64,000 nucleotides of DNA from Paenibacillus selenitireducens. GTDB lineage: Bacteria; Bacillota; Bacilli; Paenibacillales; Paenibacillaceae. The translations under genes and the position numbers were made by a program. Of this stretch, positions 26,109 through 34,407 are shown piece by piece. Within the stretch, counting starts at the first letter, position 1; each line of letters opens with the position of its first letter. The stretch covers positions 248,027 to 312,026 of the forward strand of contig NZ_MSZX01000002.1 in the NCBI RefSeq assembly GCF_002021565.1. The letters are read 5' to 3'. The notes beneath the pieces are model-generated. The model saw nothing but the letters and a program-made list of their open reading frames with translations, was not told where the DNA came from and ran no database searches.

Positions 26109-26137
26109 CACTTCTATTCTGAATGAAGAATATAGTA
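26109..26137 (+). promoter_or_regulatory. Weak sigma-K-like promoter for the C-methyltransferase operon
   Basis: CACT (26109-26112), a 16-bp spacer, then AATATAGTA (26129-26137), one mismatch from CATAnnnTA. It lies 63 bp before the start codon. Confidence 0.3.
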
Positions 26138-26200
26138 GTCAAATAAGGAAGAGAAGAGTTTTTGTATATGGAGCTAGGCTATGGCAGGAAGGGGGCTGTT

Positions 26201-27436
26201 ATGAGTCAAAGGGTATGTCGTTTCTGTTCATGTTCGGAGTTGCATAGTTTTGTCGATCTTGGGTTAACCCCGTTATCTAACTCATTTGTGCATGCGTCAA
26301 ATTTGGACAAATATGAGGTGTTCTATCCACTTCACACGTATATTTGTCAAGCTTGTCTATTAGTACAACTAGAACAATACGAGTCTCCTACAGAGATTTT
26401 CTCGGAGTATGCTTATTTCAGTTCATATTCAGATAGTTGGTTGCAGCATACCAAAGAATATACGATGCGAATGATATCGACTTTAGGCTTGGACCCGCAT
26501 TCCAGCGTAATTGAAATTGCTAGCAATGACGGTTATTTATTGCAATATTTTTTAGAGCATGAAATACCTGTCCTAGGAATCGAGCCGGCCCAAAATGTTG
26601 CTAAAAAAGCGGTAGAGAAAGGCATACCCACGGTTACAGAATTTTTTGGAAGCGAACTCGCCCTTCAATTACGTCATCGCGGTTATGCTGCGGACCTGTT
26701 AATCGGAAATAATGTGCTTGCGCATGTACCGAATTTAAATGACTTTGTTACAGGGCTAAAAATTCTCCTTGGCGAACAAGGCGTGATTACGATGGAATTC
26801 CCGCATATGCTGCGTTTTATGCAAGGCAATCAATTTGATACGATCTATCATGAGCATTTCTCCTATTTTTCACTTCAGACCGCTAGAACGGTTTTTTCCT
26901 ATTTTGGACTTGAAATGTATGATGCCGAAGAACTACCGACCCATGGAGGATCCTTAAGAATTTATGCCAAACATCAGGACGATGGTTCGAAACTCGATAC
27001 GGGTCGTGTAGAACAAATCATCGAGCAAGAACAGGCAGCGGGCCTAGATTCGATTCCAACATATCAAGCTTTTTCACACAAGGTAACCCAAATGAAACGG
27101 GATATTTTACATTTTTTAATTCAAAAAAAAAATGCAGGAAAAACGATTGTTGGATACGGAGCCGCGGCGAAAGGAAATACGTTGATAAATAGCTGCGGCA
27201 TCGGGAAAGACTTCTTGGCATATGTCGTAGATAAGAATCCTTATAAGCAGGGGCTATTCTTGCCGGGTTCCCGCATCCCCGTCTATTCTCCAGATAAGAT
27301 AAAGGAAACCAAACCGGATTATGTTCTGATTCTGCCCTGGAATATTACAGCTGAGATTATGGCTCAGACGGAATATATTCGGGCTTGGGGCGGCCAATGG
27401 ATTGTACCTATTCCTGAAGTGAAGGTCATCCCATGA
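26201..27436 (+). CDS. Nucleotide-sugar C-methyltransferase (TylC3/NovU/TcaB9-like)
   Basis: 411 residues from ATG 26201, which has AGGAAGGGGG upstream; in-frame ATGs at 26162 and 26168 lack a site. N-terminal zinc-binding cysteines (CRFCSCSEL and CQAC) form the Methyltransf_13 domain; EIASNDGYLLQYF is the SAM site; IYHEHFSYFSL and HGGSLRIYAKH carry the His/Tyr residues of sugar C3-methyltransferases; the C-terminal domain (GYGAAAKGNTLINSCGI) is Methyltransf_14. These enzymes methylate C3 of a nucleotide 4-keto-6-deoxyhexose. The stop overlaps the next start (ATGA), a 3,5-epimerase, as in branched deoxysugar pathways. Because the neighbouring sugar activation is CDP, the substrate is probably CDP-4-keto-6-deoxyglucose. 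Confidence 0.85.
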   Translation: MSQRVCRFCSCSELHSFVDLGLTPLSNSFVHASNLDKYEVFYPLHTYICQACLLVQLEQYESPTEIFSEYAYFSSYSDSWLQHTKEYTMRMISTLGLDPHSSVIEIASNDGYLLQYFLEHEIPVLGIEPAQNVAKKAVEKGIPTVTEFFGSELALQLRHRGYAADLLIGNNVLAHVPNLNDFVTGLKILLGEQGVITMEFPHMLRFMQGNQFDTIYHEHFSYFSLQTARTVFSYFGLEMYDAEELPTHGGSLRIYAKHQDDGSKLDTGRVEQIIEQEQAAGLDSIPTYQAFSHKVTQMKRDILHFLIQKKNAGKTIVGYGAAAKGNTLINSCGIGKDFLAYVVDKNPYKQGLFLPGSRIPVYSPDKIKETKPDYVLILPWNITAEIMAQTEYIRAWGGQWIVPIPEVKVIP

Positions 27437-27963
27437 TCTTCAGGGAGACACCTTTCATAGGTTTATATCTCATAGAATTAGAGCCCATTGAAGATGAAAG
27501 AGGATCTTTTACGAGAACGTTTTGCAGCGAGGAATTTCGTCTTCATGGGATCAATCCCCATGTCGCGCAATGTAATTTGTCTTACAATCGCAAGCGGGGA
27601 ACCATTCGGGGGATGCACTATCAGCTGCCCCCTTATGAAGAGGTGAAGCTGGTTCGTTGTACTCAGGGGGCCATCCAGGATGTTGTCATTGATTTGCGTC
27701 CGGAATCTCCTACTTACGGTCAGTGGTATACCACAGAATTGAACAAGCATAATCATAAGATGCTATACATTCCTGAGGGGTTCGCGCATGGTTTTCAATC
27801 TTTGTTAGATGACACGGAGGTGTTCTACCAAATGAGCCGTGCTTTTGTTGCAGAAGCAGCTGCCGGCATTCGATGGAACGACCCTTCTTTTCGGATTACA
27901 TGGCCGCTGCCCTGTTGCGTTATTTCGAATAAAGATCAGAACTATCCGGATTATGCGCTATGA
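27433..27963 (+). CDS. rfbC: RmlC-like nucleotide-4-keto-6-deoxyhexose 3,5-epimerase
   Basis: 176 residues, normal for RmlC. Signature QCNLSYNRKRGTIRGMHYQLPP (His in GMHYQ), VRCTQGAIQDVVIDLR, and YIPEGFAHGFQSL with the catalytic His/Tyr environment. RmlC acts on dTDP-4-keto-6-deoxyglucose, but no RmlA, RmlB or RmlD gene lies here; the gene overlaps a C-methyltransferase and the neighbouring operon encodes CDP-glucose formation and dehydration. It may therefore act on a C-methylated CDP sugar, at C5 and/or C3. The symbol marks the family, not a proven rhamnose role. Confidence 0.85.
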   Translation: MIFRETPFIGLYLIELEPIEDERGSFTRTFCSEEFRLHGINPHVAQCNLSYNRKRGTIRGMHYQLPPYEEVKLVRCTQGAIQDVVIDLRPESPTYGQWYTTELNKHNHKMLYIPEGFAHGFQSLLDDTEVFYQMSRAFVAEAAAGIRWNDPSFRITWPLPCCVISNKDQNYPDYAL

Positions 27964-27990
27964 ATGAATTCAAATGAAGGAGGGACATTC

Positions 27991-29169
27991 ATGACAATGA
28001 TCAATTGTCCAGTTTGTGAAAGTACTCAAACGAAGCCCTTTTTATTGCGAAATCATGTCCCTGTTCACCAGAATATCGTGTTCGACCATCAAGAACATGC
28101 TGTAGATATGGTACGCGGTGAATTATCCTTATTCCTGTGTAATCAGTGTGGGTTCGTATTCAACGCTTCTTTCGACGACACGAAGTTAAATTACAGCTCA
28201 ATGTACAATAACATACAGGAGTATTCATCAACTTTTCATCAATACACCGATGAACTTGTCGATCGTATATTGAATAATCTTCCGCATGCCAGCAGCACGA
28301 TCGTGGAGGTAGGCTGCGGCAAAGGACACTTTCTAAATAAATTATTTACCCGGAATCAAGCGATTAAGGGTTATGGATTTGATCCAAGTTATGAGGGGGA
28401 TGAGATTCTTCATGAAGGACGTTTAGTGTTTATGAAAGACTTCTATGGTCCCTCCTATGAACATATTCAGGCAGATGTCGTGATTTGCCGGCACGTTATT
28501 GAGCATATCCAGCAACCTGTAGAGCTCCTTGCGACGATTAGAGAAGCGCTGCGAAACTCTCCGAATGCCCGCGTATACTTTGAAACGCCTTGCGTGGAAT
28601 GGATTTTTCGAAATACGGTTGTCTGGGATTTCTTTTATGAACATTGTTCTTATTTCTCCATTCCTTCATTAACCATGACCTTTGAGCGAGCTGGATATCA
28701 GGTAGAAAGGTATCAGCATGTTTTCCAAGGACAGTATTTATGGTTCGAAGCTGTAGTTGATCATACAGGGCCGAAAGGACAAAGGTTTATCGATCCAGCT
28801 TCGGTTCTTGCGTTAGCTGACCAATACTTGATACGCGAGAACATGATGAAGGAGCGGTGGGCGACAGCACTTGAGCACGCATTAACAGAAGGAGATGTGG
28901 CGGTTTGGGGAGCCGGCGCTAAAGGGGTTACATTTGCGAATTTATTTGATCCATTGAACAAAAAAATTACATGCTACGTGGATTTGAACCCCAGCAAACA
29001 AGGGCGGTTCCTTCCGGGATCAGGACATCCCATACTACATTATCATTCGTTGCGATCGGAGAAGATTCGTTATGTATTCCTTATGAATCCTAATTATCGA
29101 GAGGAAGTTGAAGCTTTGATCAAGGAACATCAACTGTGCCCTACGTTAGTCGATTTGGGAAAGGAATGA
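27991..29169 (+). CDS. Class I SAM-dependent methyltransferase with C-terminal Methyltransf_14-like domain
   Basis: 392 residues from ATG 27991, which has GAAGGAGGGA upstream (an in-frame ATG at 27964 sits before that site). N-terminal Cys pairs (CPVCES, CNQCGF) bind zinc, IVEVGCGKGHFL is the SAM loop, VICRHVIEHIQQP is motif II, and VWGAGAKGVTFANLFDP opens a C-terminal Rossmann-like domain. The architecture resembles the gene at 26201, but the His/Tyr catalytic block is replaced by FFYEHCSYFSI. It may methylate a different position, or the same sugar at another stage. It lies 27 bp after the 3,5-epimerase and is the last gene of the operon. Confidence 0.82.
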   Translation: MTMINCPVCESTQTKPFLLRNHVPVHQNIVFDHQEHAVDMVRGELSLFLCNQCGFVFNASFDDTKLNYSSMYNNIQEYSSTFHQYTDELVDRILNNLPHASSTIVEVGCGKGHFLNKLFTRNQAIKGYGFDPSYEGDEILHEGRLVFMKDFYGPSYEHIQADVVICRHVIEHIQQPVELLATIREALRNSPNARVYFETPCVEWIFRNTVVWDFFYEHCSYFSIPSLTMTFERAGYQVERYQHVFQGQYLWFEAVVDHTGPKGQRFIDPASVLALADQYLIRENMMKERWATALEHALTEGDVAVWGAGAKGVTFANLFDPLNKKITCYVDLNPSKQGRFLPGSGHPILHYHSLRSEKIRYVFLMNPNYREEVEALIKEHQLCPTLVDLGKE

Positions 29170-29224
29170 AGTGAAGGTTAAAAACTCATGTAGAATCGAG
29201 GTATAAAATAATCACAAAGAAGCA

Positions 29225-29274
29225 ACAAAAAAGCCCTGCACTTGGCGCGAACAACAAGTTCAGGGCATTTTTTG
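29225..29274. terminator. Bidirectional terminator between convergent operons
   Basis: GCCCTGCACTTG (29233-29244) pairs with CAAGTTCAGGGC (29255-29266) with one mismatch. A-tract on the left and T-tract on the right make it work for both strands. Confidence 0.88.
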
Positions 29275-29277
29275 CTG

Positions 29278-30354
29278 CTATTGGAAATCTGCGATTTGTT
29301 TAAGGCAAATTTCTTTGACATCCTGATTTTCTTGATAAGCATGAGTCCACTCCAGTATTTTATCTAATGCAGTCTCTAAATTCCAGCGGGGAACCCACCC
29401 TAGCTCCGTTTTTGCCCGGGAGCAATCTAATTTTAGAAATTTAGCTTCATGCGGTCCCGCTTCATTTTGAGCTTCATAAGCAGCATGTGATCCCCAATGC
29501 GTACAGAGGTATTGCACTATCCATTCCACGGGCTTTGTATCGTGATCCAACGGACCGAAATTCCAACTTTGAGCGAATTTCGGTCCGTTTCCATAGGCTT
29601 GCTGCGCTAATTGCAAATAACCTGCTAAGGGCTCGAGGACATGCTGCCATGGTCTTACGGCTAGTGGATTACGGATTTTGATCGGTTCATGGTTTAATAA
29701 TGAGCGAATGCAATCCGGGATCAAACGATCCGTAGCCCAGTCCCCGCCGCCAATGACATTTCCCGAACGCGCAGAAATTAAGCTAACGCCATGATCCTGA
29801 ACGTGCTTGGGGTTGAAAAATGAGTGACGATAGGAGGCGGTGACGAGCTCTGAGCAAGCTTTGCTGTTGGAATAAGGATCATAACCTCCTAACGGATCAT
29901 TTTCCCGATACCCCCAAGACCATTCCTGATTCTCGTAGCATTTATCTGTCGTAACATTGATGATCACTTTCACACGACTCTTCTGGTTTCGAATGAGGGT
30001 TCTAACGGCCTCAAAGAGATGAACCGTTCCCATCACATTGATTTCATAGGTTTCTACGGGATGCTGATAGGATTCTCTTACTAGAGGTTGAGCTGCCATA
30101 TGAATAATGATATCCGGGTTGGCCTGCTCGATGGCTTTCTGTAAATGGTCCCGGTCCCGAATATCTGCATATATGGAATGGATGAAGTGATCTATGTGGC
30201 ATAAATCAAACAGATTCGGTTCGGTCGGCGGACGAAGCGCGTATCCTGTTACATGAGCGCCGAGCTGATGCAGCCATAAACTGAGCCAGGATCCCTTAAA
30301 TCCGGTATGACCCGTAATAAATACATTCTTATGATTCCAAAACATGCGATCCAA
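29278..30354 (-). CDS. rfbG: CDP-glucose 4,6-dehydratase
   Basis: 358 residues, typical length. NAD-binding TGHTGFKGSWLSLWL near residue 15, VTTDKCYEN (catalytic Thr/Asp/Lys region) and YDPYSNSKACSE carrying YxxxK. Converts CDP-D-glucose to CDP-4-keto-6-deoxy-D-glucose, the common precursor of 3,6-dideoxyhexoses and other CDP sugars. It starts 7 bp after its partner cytidylyltransferase on the minus strand. No 3-dehydratase (DdhC/AscC-type PLP enzyme) is visible, so a 3,6-dideoxyhexose is unlikely and C-methylation or epimerisation by the convergent operon is the probable next step. Confidence 0.92.
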   Translation of the reverse strand: MDRMFWNHKNVFITGHTGFKGSWLSLWLHQLGAHVTGYALRPPTEPNLFDLCHIDHFIHSIYADIRDRDHLQKAIEQANPDIIIHMAAQPLVRESYQHPVETYEINVMGTVHLFEAVRTLIRNQKSRVKVIINVTTDKCYENQEWSWGYRENDPLGGYDPYSNSKACSELVTASYRHSFFNPKHVQDHGVSLISARSGNVIGGGDWATDRLIPDCIRSLLNHEPIKIRNPLAVRPWQHVLEPLAGYLQLAQQAYGNGPKFAQSWNFGPLDHDTKPVEWIVQYLCTHWGSHAAYEAQNEAGPHEAKFLKLDCSRAKTELGWVPRWNLETALDKILEWTHAYQENQDVKEICLKQIADFQ

Positions 30355-30361
30355 GGCGAAA

Positions 30362-31135
30362 TCACCACTTTTTCCAGGCTGCTTGCCCTGTAGTCCATAG
30401 ATTTTCTAATATATTTTTATCCCGCAGCGTATCCATCGGATGCCAGAATCCATGATGCTTGTAAGCAACAAGCTGCTGATCGTTCACTAAGCTGGATAAC
30501 GGCTCTTTCTCGAAGCTTGTTTGCTTTCCTTCAATATAATTGAATACTTCTGGTTGAAGGACAAAGAAACCAGCGTTAATCCACCCTCCATCGCCTTTGG
30601 GCTTTTCTTGAAATCCATCTACACGATCATCCTCAGCCAATTGCAATACGCCGAATCTGCCATAGGGCTGGGTGGCTGTGATGGTTGCTAGTTTTCCATG
30701 TGCTTGGTGAAAAGCTACTAATTTTGCGATATCAATATCGGAGACGCCATCGCCATAGGTTAACATAAACGGTTCTTGTCCCACGTATTTCTGAATGGAT
30801 TGAATGCGTCCTCCAGTCATCGTATCTTTCCCAGTCTCCACTAGCGTTACTTTCCAAGGTTCTGCCGTTTCGTTGTGTATGATGGTCTCGTTCTGGTTAT
30901 TGAAGTTAAACGTTACGTCGGAACCATAGAGATAATAGTTGGCGAAATATTCTTTAATAGAATAGCTTTTATAGCCCAGGCAGATAATGAATTCATTATA
31001 GCCGTGATAGGAGTAACCTTTCATAATATGCCATAAAATAGGCTTATCGCCGATTTCAATCATGGGTTTCGGTCTTAAATGGGATTCCTCGCTAATTCTC
31101 GTGCCATATCCGCCTGCTAGAATAACCACTTTCAC
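30362..31135 (-). CDS. rfbF: Glucose-1-phosphate cytidylyltransferase
   Basis: 257 residues, as in E. coli/Salmonella DdhA/RfbF. VVILAGGYGTRISEESHL is the nucleotidyltransferase loop, RPKPMIEIGDKPILWHIM follows, and VSDIDIAKLVAFHQAHGKLAT and QEKPKGDGGWINAGFFV complete the active site. Makes CDP-glucose from CTP and glucose-1-phosphate. First gene of a two-gene minus operon with rfbG; the ATG is preceded by GGAGGAG. A CATActaTA element occurs upstream on its strand, but without a matching -35. Confidence 0.93.
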   Translation of the reverse strand: MKVVILAGGYGTRISEESHLRPKPMIEIGDKPILWHIMKGYSYHGYNEFIICLGYKSYSIKEYFANYYLYGSDVTFNFNNQNETIIHNETAEPWKVTLVETGKDTMTGGRIQSIQKYVGQEPFMLTYGDGVSDIDIAKLVAFHQAHGKLATITATQPYGRFGVLQLAEDDRVDGFQEKPKGDGGWINAGFFVLQPEVFNYIEGKQTSFEKEPLSSLVNDQQLVAYKHHGFWHPMDTLRDKNILENLWTTGQAAWKKW

Positions 31136-31241
31136 CCGAATCTCCTCCTTTATGAAGCGATAATATTATAGTATGCAGCAAGGATTTCATTGAATAGGTT
31201 CAAGCCAAGTCGTTAGAAAAGAATTCTGAAAAAGCAGTGGC

Positions 31242-31278
31242 TTCGCCCAAACCTTATCCTATGGGTCAGCATCTTATA
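31242..31278 (+). promoter_or_regulatory. Putative promoter, shared design with the 35524 element (sigma-K-like)
   Basis: TTCGCCCAAACCT (31242-31254), 14 bp, then GCATCTTATA (31269-31278). The same 13 bases, spacing and GCATCT occur at 35524-35559 before the GMD gene. AACC-N16-CATCTTATA also fits the sigma-K pattern with one mismatch. Confidence 0.5.
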
Positions 31279-31323
31279 TAAAATATTTGGTGCGGAATGG
31301 AAATCGTAGAAAGGAAGGTGTTT

Positions 31324-32475
31324 ATGGGGATCATGGATCATCATCTGTTCAAGGGTGAGTTTTCTTTTCAGAATCAAATCTTGTCATATAATCAAATTCC
31401 TAAATATGATACGGCAGGAACAACGATTTATAACTTTGCGGAAAGAGCAGTCGAAATTCCTTTAGCCCTTCATTTCTTGTCCGTGCATGGGATCGGTAAG
31501 AAAATTCTTGAAGTTGGTAACGTTTTGAGACATTATTCTGTACTGTTGCAGCAAATACCTAGACTTGGCCCCTTGGATACGATCGATAAGTTCGAGGCTT
31601 ATCCAGACGTCATGAATATCGATATTATGGATGTAAATACCAAATACGAGGTTATTATCTCGATATCTACGGTTGAGCATGTCGGACAGAACGGATATGG
31701 GGAGCATGAGATTGGTGATCGGGAAGCGCCATTGAAAGCCATCGTACAAATTTATAACTTGCTTAAGACCGGTGGAAAAGCGTTCATCACCGTACCCTTC
31801 GGTAAGCTTATGGACTTAGGATGGCTTATTCAGTTTAGTTCGAACTACTTAGATTTACTCGTCGACAAATACGGCATCCCCGCACAAGCCATTCAAACTT
31901 ATTTTATGAAGAAAATAGACACGGAAGCAACGATCGAAGGACCTCGACAGCTGTGGCAGCAATGCGAGCGGAGTGAACTGGAGCACACGTATTTTCATTA
32001 TCCATTTGCATTTGCTGGAGGTATAGCGGTCATTGAATTAAGTAAAATCGATAAAGATATCGAACCATCTGACACGTTGAGCACATCCCTGCATTATCAC
32101 GCACCTGTTAAAATCGGAGATCTATATTTTTCAGGGATGACATTACCGAAAGGTCAAGATCGTGACGGTTGGATCACATGTCTCTCTACTGGTTATGTCT
32201 TCTATGGTCCTTATGTTACGCTGGAGCCGCAGTCGTATTCGCTCGACATGGATATTGAAATCCGTGGTCAAGGGCTGTTCACGCTGGAGCTAACTGCGGA
32301 TTTTGGCCAAACCATTTTATGGTCCCAAAGAAATATCGTCCGGTCAGAAAACATCCATAATATTCTTCATGTGACGACAACAGAAAGCAATGTAGAAGTT
32401 CGTCTACACAAGCACGGGTTAAGCAACAGTCAAGTTCGCGTTCCAAAATTATTGTTAAGCGCATTGGAGCAATAA
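31324..32475 (+). CDS. Methyltransferase-like protein with C-terminal beta domain
   Basis: 383 residues from ATG 31324, with AGGAAGG upstream; ATG 31297 lies before that site. ILEVGNVLRHYSVLLQQI is a SAM-binding-type loop, ISISTVEHVGQNGYGEHE replaces motif II, and AFITVPFGKLMDLGWLIQF follows, so the first 230 residues look like a class I methyltransferase similar to caffeoyl-CoA/FkbM-associated enzymes of glycan loci. The last ~130 residues are strand-rich (YFSGMTLPKGQDRDGWITC, SYSLDMDIEIRGQGLFTLEL), perhaps a carbohydrate-binding module. Followed 19 bp later by an FkbM-type methyltransferase. Confidence 0.72.
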   Translation: MGIMDHHLFKGEFSFQNQILSYNQIPKYDTAGTTIYNFAERAVEIPLALHFLSVHGIGKKILEVGNVLRHYSVLLQQIPRLGPLDTIDKFEAYPDVMNIDIMDVNTKYEVIISISTVEHVGQNGYGEHEIGDREAPLKAIVQIYNLLKTGGKAFITVPFGKLMDLGWLIQFSSNYLDLLVDKYGIPAQAIQTYFMKKIDTEATIEGPRQLWQQCERSELEHTYFHYPFAFAGGIAVIELSKIDKDIEPSDTLSTSLHYHAPVKIGDLYFSGMTLPKGQDRDGWITCLSTGYVFYGPYVTLEPQSYSLDMDIEIRGQGLFTLELTADFGQTILWSQRNIVRSENIHNILHVTTTESNVEVRLHKHGLSNSQVRVPKLLLSALEQ

Positions 32476-32494
32476 TAGCTTGAGAGGATGATGG

Positions 32495-33274
32495 TTGTTG
32501 GATAGATTACCGTTATATATCGGGCACAATACCATTCTTACTTCGTTAAATCATGGCCCATACATGTTTCTAGATTTAAATGATCCGGTCAATGTGGCCA
32601 TTGCTTCTTCGGGTTCATGGGAACAATATGTCACGCAAGTGTTTCTGTCGACTGTTAAACCAGGGATGACCGTATTGGATATCGGAGCACACTGCGGCTA
32701 TTTCTCCATCCTGGCAGGCATGTTAGTCGGTCCGTCAGGCGCTGTTCACTCCTTCGAACCGAATCCTTTTTACCATAAAAATTTCTTGCAAAGCGTCTCC
32801 TATAACGGATTTAATGGCCGAGTTCATTTGAACCGGGTTGCACTTTCGGATGAAAGAGGCGAATTAACGATGACCGTTGCTGGTGAAGCCGGTACGAGCA
32901 TTGTGTTCCCAGGGGTAGAGCAATTTTACGAATATCATGAAATCACGGTGCCCAAAGGATTATTAACCGACTATTTGCCAAGTCTAAAAGCGGATGTGAT
33001 CAAAGTCGACATTGATGGTGCAGAGCCGTTAATTATGGATTGTCTATTTGAAATTATTGATTACAACCGAAATATGAAAATATTTTTCGAGTATTTACCC
33101 GCCATTTGGGGAGGGCATCCACCGTTACCGATTCTCCAGCGGTTCGTTGAACGAGGATTTTCCTTTGAAATCATTCAGCGAGATTGTAGTGTCGTGCCGA
33201 CGAATGTAGAGGAATTGGCTAATTACACCACGATGGATCATTTGGATCTGCTGATTACAAGAATCATGGATTAA
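32495..33274 (+). CDS. FkbM-family methyltransferase
   Basis: 259 residues from TTG 32495 (AGAGG 8 bp upstream; a second TTG follows directly). VLDIGAHCGYFSILAGMLVG is motif I, VHSFEPNPFYHKNFLQSV motif II, VALSDERGELTMTV, and VIKVDIDGAEPLIMDCL complete the FkbM signature. Such enzymes O-methylate sugars or modified lipids in surface polysaccharide loci. With the gene before it, this forms a two-gene methylation operon closed by a strong terminator. O-methyl sugars are known on exosporium glycans of Bacillus; the exact target here is unknown. Confidence 0.87.
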   Translation: MLDRLPLYIGHNTILTSLNHGPYMFLDLNDPVNVAIASSGSWEQYVTQVFLSTVKPGMTVLDIGAHCGYFSILAGMLVGPSGAVHSFEPNPFYHKNFLQSVSYNGFNGRVHLNRVALSDERGELTMTVAGEAGTSIVFPGVEQFYEYHEITVPKGLLTDYLPSLKADVIKVDIDGAEPLIMDCLFEIIDYNRNMKIFFEYLPAIWGGHPPLPILQRFVERGFSFEIIQRDCSVVPTNVEELANYTTMDHLDLLITRIMD

Positions 33275-33279
33275 TGGAA

Positions 33280-33323
33280 AAAGCAGAATGCGGGGTGCGG
33301 ATCAGCACGCTGCATTCTGCTTT
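33280..33323. terminator. Bidirectional terminator between convergent methyltransferase genes
   Basis: AAAGCAGAATGC... pairs with GCATTCTGCTTT (inner stem GTGC/GCAC), with one bulge, A-tract on the left and TTTCTC on the right. Confidence 0.8.
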
Positions 33324-33331
33324 CTCATGGA

Positions 33332-34183
33332 TTAGGGTCTATGAATGATGAGAGCAATCGAAGTTGTCACAAATTGTCCAAGCTGCAGTCGAAGATGAGG
33401 ATGGTGGGAATAGGGAGGCACATCGACATGAGATTCTATGGGTCCGATACCTAATGAAAAATCTACATCTATCTCATATCCTTCGGCTCGCAGCCTGTGA
33501 ACCATCTGTTCAATATCGCGCCTTCTGAAAAGAACGGTTAAATTATGATCAATTGTATGCTCATTCGATGATAAATTGAATTCTGTCGTATGGACGGCGA
33601 CACCGCCTGGTCTTAGACATTTCATTTGGTTCACGATAAATTGAGTGCCTAATTCAATGGAACCGAGATGTTCGAACGAGCAGGAGGACCACGTAAAATC
33701 GAATTGTCCGTCATAGCTAGGCGTGATATGGTTCATATCTGCATATTCAAACGTAACTAACTTGGCGAATTGCGCTGGATCACAAATATGCTCACCGTTG
33801 AGTTCTTGGAGGCTGACCGCGTGCTGATTGGTTGCTACCCACCCCTGCGCTTGCGCAACCTCGAAATCCAGGTCTGTTGCTGTAATTTGACAGCCATGGG
33901 ATGCGAAAGCTGCTGTAAGCGGTTCTGTTCCTACACCGAATCCTAATCCTCTTTTATTCGGTTGTAATGCTCCTCGTTGACGAAGCGCTTCGTAAATGAA
34001 GCACCATTCCCATAACTTCCGGTGAAAGCGATAGGCAAGTCTTGATAGAGGTGCAGTTGCATGATCGGTCATATTGTTATTTACCAGTGACAGCAGGGCA
34101 TCTTCCGCTTTTAGCTTCATGAAAGCATCGGCATACCACTGGCTTTGAAAATCTTGCTCTTTACAGAGTTGCGATTGGAGCAT
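33332..34183 (-). CDS. Class I SAM-dependent methyltransferase
   Basis: 283 residues from ATG 34183; AAAGGAG lies 9 bp before it, whereas the upstream ATG 34231 has none. GLGFGVGTEPLTAAFASHGC is the SAM-binding loop, ITATDLDFEVAQAQGW motif II, and FDFTWSSCSFEHLGSIELG plus LRPGGVAVHTTEFNL motif III. It belongs to a group of methyltransferases frequent in polysaccharide clusters. It is encoded alone on the minus strand between two plus-strand units. Its start region is divergent from the GT4 gene at 34408, and the shared intergenic region carries a 19-bp element repeated at 44723. Confidence 0.8.
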   Translation of the reverse strand: MLQSQLCKEQDFQSQWYADAFMKLKAEDALLSLVNNNMTDHATAPLSRLAYRFHRKLWEWCFIYEALRQRGALQPNKRGLGFGVGTEPLTAAFASHGCQITATDLDFEVAQAQGWVATNQHAVSLQELNGEHICDPAQFAKLVTFEYADMNHITPSYDGQFDFTWSSCSFEHLGSIELGTQFIVNQMKCLRPGGVAVHTTEFNLSSNEHTIDHNLTVLFRRRDIEQMVHRLRAEGYEIDVDFSLGIGPIESHVDVPPYSHHPHLRLQLGQFVTTSIALIIHRP

Positions 34184-34271
34184 TTCTGTTGTCTCCTTTC
34201 CAATGGATGGTTCGTCTCGGAATGATATCAATCCAGATTCTTCAAAACGCCCTTACCTCTTAGCGATGAAT

Positions 34272-34290
34272 TGAATATGGTGTCAGATAG
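34272..34290. repeat. 19-bp element TGAATATGGTGTCAGATAG (copy 1 of 2)
   Basis: Identical 19 bp at 44723-44741. Each copy lies between divergent genes and upstream of a plus-strand gene (34408 GT4; 44806 manC), at 117 and 64 bp. This is likely a regulatory site; it does not fit sigma-K or GerE consensus well. Confidence 0.6.
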
Positions 34291-34407
34291 AAGCTGCAGG
34301 ACGGCAATGTTTCTTCATGGAAATCTATCGGTATTATATGCATCTTGAATGCAGGACTTCACAATATTCATCGTCATGTCTTGGGTTACATCGAAGGAGT
34401 GGGAACT

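Noticed and set aside
31150-31162. CATActaTA upstream of rfbF as a sigma-K promoter
   Set aside because: The -10 fits, but no AC element occurs 16-17 bp upstream on that strand.
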